From: Marsupella aquatica
Taxonomy: Eukaryota > Marchantiophyta
Direction of reading: 5' to 3'
DNA: 64,000 nt
Assembly (NCBI GenBank): GCA_973895155.1
Contig: OZ316897.1
Coordinates: 17,298,001 to 17,362,000 of the forward strand
In this document: one piece after another, positions 55,140 to 64,000 of the stretch
Position numbering within the stretch: the first letter of the stretch is position 1
Layout: every line of letters begins with the position of its first letter
Translations under genes and position numbers: made by a program
The notes under the pieces: generated by a model
What the model was told of the DNA's origin: nothing
Databases searched by the model: none
The model's input: only the letters and a program-made list of their open reading frames with translations

Positions 55140-55620
55140 AAATGAATGAGTAAAGGATCATCATGACATTTCGCAAAAGATGTCATTGTGTAGAGGCGAG
55201 TGTAAAGGATGTCATTATGTAAAAGCTATTGTAAATCCCTCATTGCACAAAAGATGATTGTTAATAAGGTCCACTACAAAAACTGAAGAAAATTTATACT
55301 ATAGGTTTGATAGCTCAATACCTGTGTGTCACACCCAGAGAGACATGACTAGCTTTGTGGTAGCTCATTTGAGTAGAGATTGATAGGTCTTGGGTTTAAC
55401 TATTGTGGCTAATTCTTCCCTTCTTGTGGAGTTTCACAGATTTCCCCTTTAATTTAAAAAATTAAAAATTAAAAATACCCGTGTGTCACACAAGACATGT
55501 CATTGCGCAAATTTAAAAAATGTTGTGCAAAAAATGTTGTTGCATGAAAGACGTCATATGAGAAAAGATGTTATTGCATAAATAATAAATAAATGCAAAA
55601 GAGGTTACAATGTACAAATG
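55140..55620 (+). repeat. GATGTCATTGTGCAAAA-like array split by a SINE
   Basis: Units such as GATGTCATTGTG, GGATGTCATTATGTAAAAG and GATGTTATTGCATAAA recur on both sides of a SINE (55335-55473). AGCTCAATACCTGTG just before the SINE equals the complement of the end of the array at 40370-40620. The array is therefore older than the SINE. Confidence 0.55.
55317..55491 (+). mobile_element. tRNA-derived SINE with 18-bp target duplication
   Basis: AATACCTGTGTGTCACAC (55317-55334) and AATACCCGTGTGTCACAC (55474-55491) are target-site duplications with one mismatch. The body (55335-55473) has A-box-like TGGTAGCTCATTTG, B-box-like GGGTTTAAC, the TTTCACAGATTTCCCC tail block and an A-rich end. This is the cleanest copy of the family and defines its length at about 139 bp. 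Confidence 0.8.
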
Positions 55621-56649
55621 AAAGTAAACATAATCATTATATTGTGAAAACAATGCACATGATGAGCTTTAGTCTTTTGCACTCAATATGTTGCCCGTTT
55701 ATTCAAAAACATCTTCATTAACTATTTTCTTAGAGCAAGTACCAATTGGAGGGCGAGTATAGATCTATTGAGTTCATTGTCCAGCTCATTGTACTTTCAA
55801 TGTATGACACATGCTACAAATATAGTTAAGACAGTTTTTAAAGTGACATGTCACCTGTTTATCAAATGATTAACACAACAAATACCGCTTGGTTTCTACT
55901 CTTAATCATTTGTATCGTATGATGGGGACATGGAGGGACGCTATATGGATTAATTTCCTACTAAGGATGAGTAGATTTGTTTCCGCTCCCAGAAATGTAT
56001 TTTTTGATCAAGTCTACCAACCCCGCTACCAACTATACGTGTACTACGCTTTTGATCAAGTCTCGTGGACTATCCTCTTCCTACTCTTCTAGGCCTTTGG
56101 CAAAGTGCTGTCACCACTCACACACTCACAAGGTCGACCCAACCATGTAAGTTTCTCTAAACATTCATGCTAGGGGAAGAACACAATCGTGCACTGAGAG
56201 AGAACACCACACAAAAATTTATGAGAATTCAACTAAATCTATATCTTTTGGTGGCCAACGTAACACATTGCATGGGCAACCCGGCCTCCTGCCCTCTGCC
56301 CGACTCTTGCCTCACAGGACAATGAGCATCTCTCCACCTCACTACTTCGGATCAATTCCCTACTCTTGTTGAAGGCTAATCCTCAAAACAACAACACTAG
56401 ACTGAGTTCCCCCCTGCACCTACCGGGGGCTGCCCTTAGATACAAAAGAAAACACACCAACGCACACAAGCCCTACAAGGGTGAGACAGCCACTGCCCTG
56501 GCTGGCTGCTGCCCCTTGGCGGTGCCACTAATCTCAAAACCTAACTTACATGCAACACACACATGTATGATTCACCAACCTAGCATATCCTAAGGGAAAC
56601 CGACGGGGCCTTCAACGGTGCCCACTACCTTGGGGGTTTCACTTCCACA
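55621..56649. other. Intergenic, no gene accepted
   Basis: Contains ACC-rich DNA near 56280-56580 with a 75-codon frame (56366-56593) lacking an ATG and a recognisable product. No terminal repeats were found. Confidence 0.35.
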
Positions 56650-56935
56650 AAAATGGCATATCACGTGCGACGAAGGATAGGGTAATTTTAGTGGTTCTAA
56701 GGGAAGACTTAAGAATTTTTGTAGAAGAACAATAGGGTCTTTTAAATTCAATTTTGAGACTTATAAGAACATTAGGGTCTTTTTAATCCAATTTTTAGAA
56801 TATTCCAAGAATATTCCAACTTTATAGGGGTTAAAAAATTAAAAAAATTCTTACATTTTAGGGGGTCCGAGGCCTAAAAACGTCGCAGGCGATGGGGAGG
56901 TCCCCATATAGTGAGACCCCCGAGCCCACTACAAC
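56650..56935 (-). repeat. Dispersed repeat family D, fullest copy
   Basis: Runs from ATATCACGTGCGACGAAGG to AGTGAGACCCCCGAG. Read on the minus strand it has the same block order as 36815-37050 and 11470-11700. Similar length with sharp similarity borders suggests a non-autonomous element about 280 bp long; I could not define a target duplication. Confidence 0.6.
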
Positions 56936-57561
56936 TCCGCTAAACAAGGAATCACTGGAGTCCACCATCTCTTATCCTATTTATCCATCTTGCCTACCAG
57001 CCTCAACCCTCTTGATTGCCACCATCGGTCCGCTGTAAAAGGGGGGCCCCTACAATTGTTGAAACTAAAATTTTCTCAGAATGTCCTTCTGAAAACATAT
57101 CTGACCTGCTCTTCCTGATCACGGATCCATAAACGGCTCCCAAAATGGATCCCGAACGACCAAGATACGGTTGTTTACATTTTTACGGTAATTGGGGCAC
57201 CGTTTCCCTCCTCTCCATCCGTACAAGACACCACCCCGGCTTTGCAAAACATGGATCAAAGATCCCCATATGTGCTGCTACCTCCTCCTCTTCTTGGAAA
57301 TCTGGGACCTCCTGCAGACGGACGTCCATGAGGCCTCCAAACTCCCGTATTCTAAAAAACATGCGATCCATTGTATCTCCTCCATCTTAGCTTCGTTTTG
57401 GCCGTGTGACATGTTGTTGGATTCAGCTCGGCAAGCTCTTTCCAACAAGCTCGTAAAATCCTGATTTTGAGATGGTCAAAAATTTGATGTTTGTACAACG
57501 AGGGTCCGTACACACATTGAAAACAAGCACAACAGGGGAATGGTTTAGGGTTTAGGTATGG
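56936..57561. other. Unassigned, overlapping frames
   Basis: A plus frame ending at 57464 reads WIKDPHMCCYLLLFLEIWDL and QTDVHEASKLPYSKK, coding-like in style but with no homology I know. It may be a transposon remnant. The DNA then leads to the MITE at 57570. Confidence 0.3.
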
Positions 57562-57569
57562 GTGGGAAC

Positions 57570-57856
57570 CAGTGTATTTTTTAAGTGCAAATTTTAGCCA
57601 AATTTCACCTCCCCAAAAAACTTTCGCCACTTTTGGCTAATATTAGCTACATTTTTTTGACACCATTAGCCACTCTTCCACCAAATCATAGGCCCCATTA
57701 ACCATAATCTAAGGGCCCTCCTTAAATCTAGGGATATCTGACGGTCAACATTTAATTTGGTAAAACCTGGCAGAGAAGATTCCTAGAATCTCCTCCTTTA
57801 GAGAAACAAACATTCGCCACACTGGCTACAAATAAAAAACCTTAAAAAATACACTG
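57570..57856. mobile_element. hAT-type MITE with 8-bp target duplication
   Basis: The element begins CAGTGTATTTTTTAAG and ends with its complement CTTAAAAAATACACTG (16-bp perfect terminal inverted repeats). It is flanked by identical 8-bp GTGGGAAC (57562-57569 and 57857-57864). CAGTG ends and 8-bp duplications are marks of hAT transposons. At 287 bp without coding capacity it is a MITE needing an enzyme from elsewhere. Internal blocks link it to 360-1075, 21709-21930, 34998-35452 and 42149-42392. Confidence 0.85.
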
Positions 57857-57864
57857 GTGGGAAC

Positions 57865-60663
57865 CCTCCAAGTGAGAAAAGAGACAAAGGGAAGGAAGAA
57901 AGTGTGGGGGTCTCTTCTATGGAGTGGGGAAGGGAAAGTGTGTGGAAGCCCTGGAGTGAGGAAGGGAAAGTGCATGTGACAGCCCCTTTAATGGAGTGTC
58001 CTTTTATGGAGTGGCCCTTCTACGGAGTGCCCCTTCTACAGAGTGGGGAAGGGAAAGAGAGCAAAACCAGGTGAGGAGCACACAAACGGTGAAAGGGGAA
58101 CACAAGTTTGGGAACCCCTTCCTTCTAAGGGCACTCCCACCATCACTACTCCAAGATTGCCTAGTTTTGTCGTTTTATGGGCATTGAGGTTTCTCAAGAT
58201 GTCTCTGTTTGATATAGACGTGAACTCAACCAGGGAACCCCAGTTTTGCACGGGGCTCATTGAGGGCTTCAAAATGAATCCAAACATGACCATGTTTGGA
58301 ATAGTACTAGCGCAACAATGTCTGTTTTAAGTTTCAATGTTTTCTATATTTTGGTCATTATTCCCGTTTTGCGCCTTATGTGGACCCTCCAGCCAACCCC
58401 CACCCATCCGAGATGCCCACACTTTGGCCTCCTTGTACCCCCTCAATGGCCCGCTCAATGGCTCCATTGTTGCCCATCACCGCCCGACACCCTTCTCAAC
58501 TTCGGCCTCCAATTGTCGCATCAATTTATTAGAACTAAAAAAATTTAAAATTTGAAAATCCAAACACTTTTGCTACACCTACTTGTATTTCTATGTATAT
58601 ACGCAATTATAAATCATCATTAAGTTATTATCGTGTTTGGGGCCTTGTCACATGACACTCTCACAAAGATGGATTCGATGACTGTGCACTAAATAGTTTT
58701 CCATTTCTTGAAAAGTGCAAGCCCCCTAAAATTTGCACTTATTAATAAATGACATCTCCATCAGTGAGCAGTCGTGTGACTCATTAATCCTTGCCCTAAA
58801 TTTGGTGTCCAATTCCATTACTGCAGGTTTTCCTCTACTAAGAAAGGGTGTGCACTTAATGCAATCTCATTGGATTACGTGCTTACTCATAAATATCCAA
58901 CCGTTCTTAGTTTGAGTACAAAATGCACTTAGAAAGGGTTTTGCACTTATAAAGGTATCATGTAGCTAAATGATATCAGGCCTGTTTGCCCTTACAAAAA
59001 GGTGAAAAATAAAATGCAAACTTTGTGTAAAATGAGAAGGAAAAATATGGTGCTTTCTATTAAACCAAATTTGGCTCTCATGGAGTTTGCAATGAAAAAT
59101 ACATTATGCCAAGGTCTGTAGTCTGGTATGTACTGGCAAGGAAGATGGGAGGACGAGGGGGGGACTCCATTGAGGATTGGGGACCCTTCTATATGGAAAG
59201 TATCCCCTGGAGAATCAAAAAGGATTCTTTACATTACTTAGACATGACTTAGCTTTATGGAGTGTTTGGTTATTTTTTTGTTCTAAACCCTGTTCTAAAC
59301 TAGGTTTGTTTAAACTTTTTTCTGGCATGGAAAAATGCAAATTCAAATGACTACACTTTATTATAGTTCTTTATCTTGCATGGTCACCATTGGAAGCGCC
59401 CAAGCTTTTTCCCGGCCGAAGTGTTCTACAGTAGTGGCTCTATTTTTCGCAGTGTAAAGTGGCTTTGGTGAGACGAGAGGTATCAGATTATTTGTTTTTA
59501 TCTTCTCTCCACTCAATATTCTTCCGGTTACTTTATTTGTTTTGTCCAGTTAAATCAGCAGTGGTCACTACATATATATCCAAGGGAACTGTCCAAAATT
59601 CGTGCCTCTGTCACCTTCTACCTGGGTCATTTCCTAAGATGCTCCTAGTCCTTGATTTTAGGAGCACCAACTTATAATAGACTCGGGGTATATTTGGAAT
59701 ACCCGAGGAGTCCGCTTTTTCTTGCCTAGCCCGGCCCAGGATCGCGAAACTATCTTGTAGTTTTGTCTAGCTCAAGTGCTCAACCCACAACTCCACAATC
59801 AATGAGATCTACACTGGATGGTCCTACCATCGCCATACTGTCCAATAAGCATAAAAGGAATCAAGTTGCCTACTAGCACTTTGACTTGTGCACACAAGAC
59901 TTCTAGCAGCTAGCAATCATCCTTCGGGCAAGTTCACCAAGCACACGGATTATTAGCTCGGCCGGATTTCTCTTCGAGTCAATCAAGAGAGAATAGTCGT
60001 CCACATGTCTGATAATTTTATACCTTTTGCTCGTCAAGGTCTGGAAATACCGGTAATTGGGTAAAAGTCTACGTTACACACGAGCCTGTCAGCGTATCAT
60101 TCCAAAGTACTTATCACTCTTTCATGAGGTCCTTGCCGTGCTCTAATCATTAATGGCTTCTCAGAAGATGAGCGCATCCAACCTCCTGGTCTGATTCTGT
60201 TGGCCTGCACACCTGCAGAGTACTTGAGTTGGGTTAGTAGACGTCGGTCCGTGCGATTCCACATCATCAATTGACAGTAAGCTGACCATGTTTGTAAGCA
60301 CGCTCTGTCTGCGAGTTTGAAGTCTGCGAACTTCCGAAAGAAATTTCGAGAGAGGCTCCAGAGAAACACGGATCGACGGAGCCGGGAACCCCCTAGTTGG
60401 CGTTTATGGCCTGGCGAAGAGTTTGACACACGATTTGCTTCGAAGACCACGACTTATTTTCGCAAGGATTCGATACAACTGCATGCCTCGTAGTTGTGGT
60501 AGACTACTGGGGTAGACGTCTTCAAGGCTCCCACCGGGCCAAGATTCCGGGACATCTGCAATCACAACAACCTTGGTGCTGGACGTGTCAGGAGTTTTCG
60601 CAAGGTGCCACGCAAACGAGATCAAGGAGAATTGTGCAGGGATCAGCGAGCGAGTAGAAGATC
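57865..60663. other. Intergenic and probable upstream DNA of the next gene
   Basis: 57.87-58.1 kb has a local repeat of AGTGGGGAAGGGAAAGTG-like phrases (about 57927, 57956, 58036). Frames at 57996-58555 have no recognisable product. From about 60.0 kb composition becomes gene-like. Minus-strand frames at 60097-60450 and 60404-60625 are open without a recognised domain; they may belong to a divergent gene or be chance. Confidence 0.3.
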
Positions 60664-62533
60664 ATGGCCGATGAGGGCAATACTACCGTGCGAACCGCCG
60701 TAACGCAAAGTAAAGATCAGAGCCGAGCTGCAGCTGCTGTAAGTTTCTTCAAACTTGCAATGACAGCAATGTATGCAATCACAGCAATGCATAAGGTTGT
60801 GAGAAGAAACTGGTTTAGTTTTCTCATTCTCAACTGGCTGACGGCAGGAGAAAATCGTGATCGTTATCACGTTTTCTGGCATTCTTATAGCAAAACACAA
60901 CCTTTGATTTAGCCGGAATGAAATGTTTCCTTTGTAGAGGGTCACGACGGACAGACGTCGCATGATCGATTGTTCAAGGTTATGCATAATCCGTCTCCCT
61001 TTTGTAAGTTTTAGGTGCATCACAGATCGACCCGTCATCCAATTCTGAAGATGTGATCTATTGTAGTTTACTTTCCTATAGTACTGGTACTAAGATCTTC
61101 TCTCATATGTCGGTCCGTCTCCCAGAGAGCTTATGATTTTCAGCAAGGTGGAAGTTTCGGAGCCGCAATACCTGCCGAGTGTACATGCGAAAACTAAGTG
61201 TCATACTGATATGCGTTGTATTTAGTCACAGTCGATCTGTCACTGTAATTGTTTTGTGGTCCAATTTGAGCTGGAATACAAGCTACATCGAAATCTTCCC
61301 AATCGCTCTTGACCTTTACTAGAGCGGGTAGACAGTGTAGTAAGTAGGGATGCACGAACCAGCTTAGACTCCAACACTTCTTGACATCCTGGTGCACGAC
61401 CTCAATTTTGTGACCGAGGCGCTCACAGGAAAGTCTAAGGGAATGTTTATAGTACTGCCTCTACATGACAGGATCAACGCGCACATAATTGGTTCATGCT
61501 GTCACATGATTTGGTTCAGCGCAGTCATCTAATTTGTTCATTCTTTCAAAAGATTAAGTCTGGCGGCCAAATCCGTCCTGTCTCAGGAGCAAGCTATCTT
61601 AGCGAGAACGATCTAATTTCTATGTGATTGAACATCTCAGCAGGTGCAGCAGGTGATCACAAATGAATCCACAACAAAAGCGACGAGGTCAAAACGTTAT
61701 TCTATCCATCACCTGTCAGGTACTTCGCCCGTGCAACTCAAGAGGAATTATGAAAAACTTTGTTTTATTTAAATATGGACATCGTCGCAGACATTCTCTA
61801 GTGTTGGCTAGAGGAATTTGTATCCTAGCATTCAAAAGGTCAGTTATGTTCTCTACATAATTCTACCATTGAAGTAGACTGGCACTTTTCTCGATGTTCG
61901 ACCCAAGTCCCTCGAACGATTCGATAGCAGGTGAGAGATTAAATATGATACAATCTCATATCTTATTATAAAGGCTAAAAATTAACTAGAGTTGGGGTGT
62001 AGACAACTACTAAGAATAGTGAAACTACGTGAATAAAAAACATCAATAAATACAAAACTAAAAATGAATACCAATAAAATATCCAAAGGGGTCTGGAATT
62101 TTAGAGTGAAACTTCATTGAAAACTTCTAGAGTTTCTAGAGTGAAACTTCTAGAGTACCTCTACCTCTAAGGAACTTCAACTCTAAATAAAGACAGAACT
62201 ACTAAGGATCAAAGTGAAAACAAAACGCTAATAAAGACAAAACTGAAATGAATACGAAAAACCCAGATGGGGCAAAGAGAAAGGGGACAATGGACATAGA
62301 TTCTTCCGCAAGTCTTTTTTTCTGGTTTGTCTTTATCTCTATTAATTCAAGGCAAGACATTCAGGCGTGTAACTCCAAATTATGGTAATGATTGTGAAGA
62401 TAAAAAAAATCAACTACGGGACACAGGTAAACCAACGAGTTCCCGAATGAAACATGGGGAGGAGCCAAGTCCTACCAACGTACAATTAATGAATTCGCCA
62501 AACAGTAGCTGTGAGCCTGTGAGCTTTCTACAG
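60664..62533 (+). CDS. Unrecognised gene, candidate exons
   Basis: Exon 1 60664-60738 starts ATGGCC (MADEGNTTVRTAVTQSKDQS) and ends in GCT|GTAAGT. Exon 2 61641-61719 (QVQQVITNESTTKATRSKRY) has a repeated CAG acceptor and ends G|GTACTT. Exon 3 starts at about 62353 after ATTCAAG with GC, completing a Gly codon, and reads KTFRRVTPNYGNDCEDKKNQ and on to TGA at 62533. Phases agree at both junctions. An optional in-phase exon lies at 60938-61003 (TTTGTAG acceptor, GTAAGT donor). The product would be a hydrophilic, Ser/Lys-rich protein of about 110 residues with no domain I know. A later exon at 63289-63444 may replace the end. Confidence 0.35.
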
Positions 62534-64000
62534 TGAGTCAGAATATGTTGACAATTTACAGAATCAGTGACGATCATTGTCACCGGAGCCATATCAGTCC
62601 CCTTTACGTGCAGCTTTACGTAAAAAAGTCTACAGTTGCCCCCATTGTTTACTGGAACTCAGGAGATTTAATCACTGTTTCTTAATTTGAATTGTGGACG
62701 TGGCATAGGCCAACACCCACACCGACTGGATCGGAAGGAACGTGTCTGAACCTTGTTGGGCGATTCCCCCTAATAATATAATGCCAGTCGGAATTTAATG
62801 GTATTCTCAATAACTAATTGCTGAAACTTGCCTAAAATGTTGTCTCGTCGGCAGAAATGCGGGTACTAGTATAGGATAATGTAACTGAAGCCTAACAAAT
62901 TACCATGTCGATTACACTCTCACCCGAGGCAACCATACTTCAATGACCAAGACTCAGAACCCCTCAAAGTTGAATTGGTGAATTAATGGAGGATTTCAAA
63001 TTTAGTAAAAACTAGAAATGGGGAGAGATAAGGCTACTTTCTATGAGATTGTCATTTTAGTAGACAAGTGCGGTATCTAGAGTTCTAGATGCCTTGATGG
63101 CGTGTCTTGGATGTGGATGTCCGTACTTGGAGGTCAAACGCCAACAGAATCATCTTTGTTCCAAATTTGGATCAGTTAAGCTTAATTAAACATGATTTGA
63201 GTATCACTTCGGAATCTGTTCAAGTCGCAATCTGTTCAAGTCTGGCGGTTAGTGTCGACAGGAAATTAACAATCTAGGAGATGGATGAGTGGATGACCTA
63301 GGCCCAGGCGGTAACGTACATGAACAGCTGACTGAGCTGGAGGTTTTGGATCTTCCTTACGCCACTTACTGTGAATCTTTAGAGAATCATGGGGAATTGC
63401 GAGGAGAACCTGGAGAACCAGTGTTCCCGGCAACTTCCTGTTAGACTATTCACGTGGCTGGAAGGGATTTGATTATTGTTGTCTATTGACTACGTGGCTG
63501 CAGCAATAGACAGGGATATGATGGAATTTTTCCCAGGAGGAGCAGGGCGTTACGACGACGAAAAGGGTCTGGGAGGATGTCGAATACAGTGACTTCAATC
63601 TCCTGTGCTTTTCTTGCGGACGAAGCTGATAGTGATGGTGTTTTTGCCTAGATAGACATTTTCATACAACAATCAAAATGGCAGTATACAGCAGGCAGCC
63701 CACAGAGGGTTTTGGCACTTCGACCTTTCGCCCCCCTAGTGATATCTAGTTTCCGAGTAATTTACCAGGGAGGCACAGTAGAAGAGTACTCTGAACTCCA
63801 TATTAAACAGCTCGCATCGGAATGTGTGCGCTGAAGTAAGTAGGCTCGGGTGTATGCTGTTTCGCTGAATGAAAATTATTTGAAGGCAAAAAAAGTAGGC
63901 TTCGTTCTTGACGTTTACTCTGTATGTCATCGCATCCTTGCCACCTGTGAAAAAGGAGAATCCATACATTTCGGAGAACTATACAAGATTGTATTCAATT
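62534..64000. other. Unassigned, with one open exon-like stretch
   Basis: At 63289-63444 a plus-strand frame without ATG reads LTELEVLDLPYATYCESLEN, then GEPGEPVFPATSC and a stop. AG acceptor candidates (CCCAG at 63302-63306, AACAG at 63323-63327) precede it, so it could be a terminal exon of the gene starting at 60664. The rest shows no feature. Confidence 0.25.

Overview
The window looks like a nuclear segment of a land plant, most likely a bryophyte. The evidence is spliced genes with short GT-AG introns (about 120-1150 nt), a plant-type PPR-SMR organelle RNA-binding protein, and low gene density in AT-rich DNA full of short non-autonomous repeats. The bryophyte placement is an inference from intron size and gene type, not from a marker gene. 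No rRNA, no tRNA gene, no CRISPR array and no bacterial operon structure was seen.

Layout. 1-5.8 kb: repeats, a GA-rich tract, then the promoter and leader region of a PPR-SMR gene (CDS 5804-9286, +). 9.3-14.7 kb: AT-rich DNA, a tandem duplication, a cluster of fragmented repeats and a GC-rich island. 14.7-16.5 kb: a three-exon gene for a 120-residue secreted peptide precursor (15599-16441, +). 16.5-26.4 kb: mostly repeats, foldback sequences, one MULE-type transposase fragment and small ORFs of doubtful status. 26.45-32.80 kb (-): a ten-exon malic enzyme gene. 32.8-60.6 kb: a repeat landscape (tRNA-derived SINEs with target-site duplications, a hAT-type MITE with 8-bp duplication, two dispersed repeat families, degenerate satellites, a nearly perfect 50-bp foldback) with weak gene-like remnants. 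60.66-63.4 kb (+): an unrecognised candidate multi-exon gene.

The most unusual feature is the malic enzyme locus. I reconstructed ten exons on the minus strand; all nine junctions keep phase and give one 1025-residue protein with two complete malic enzyme domains head to tail. A single exon (29925-29665) carries the C-terminus of domain A and the N-terminus of domain B with no stop between them. Domain A contains an intron with all the marks of a U12-type AT-AC intron (30424-30197); the same place in domain B has no intron. Domain A's first 317 codons form one exon, while the matching part of domain B is split by four introns. The two halves therefore have different intron histories although they now share one reading frame.

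The genes do not form a pathway: one is organellar RNA metabolism, one is secreted signalling (putative), one is carbon metabolism and NADPH supply. What the window shows best is repeat dynamics (nested insertion, tandem doubling of MITE units, a SINE with a doubled head) and a tandem gene duplication that has become a fusion.
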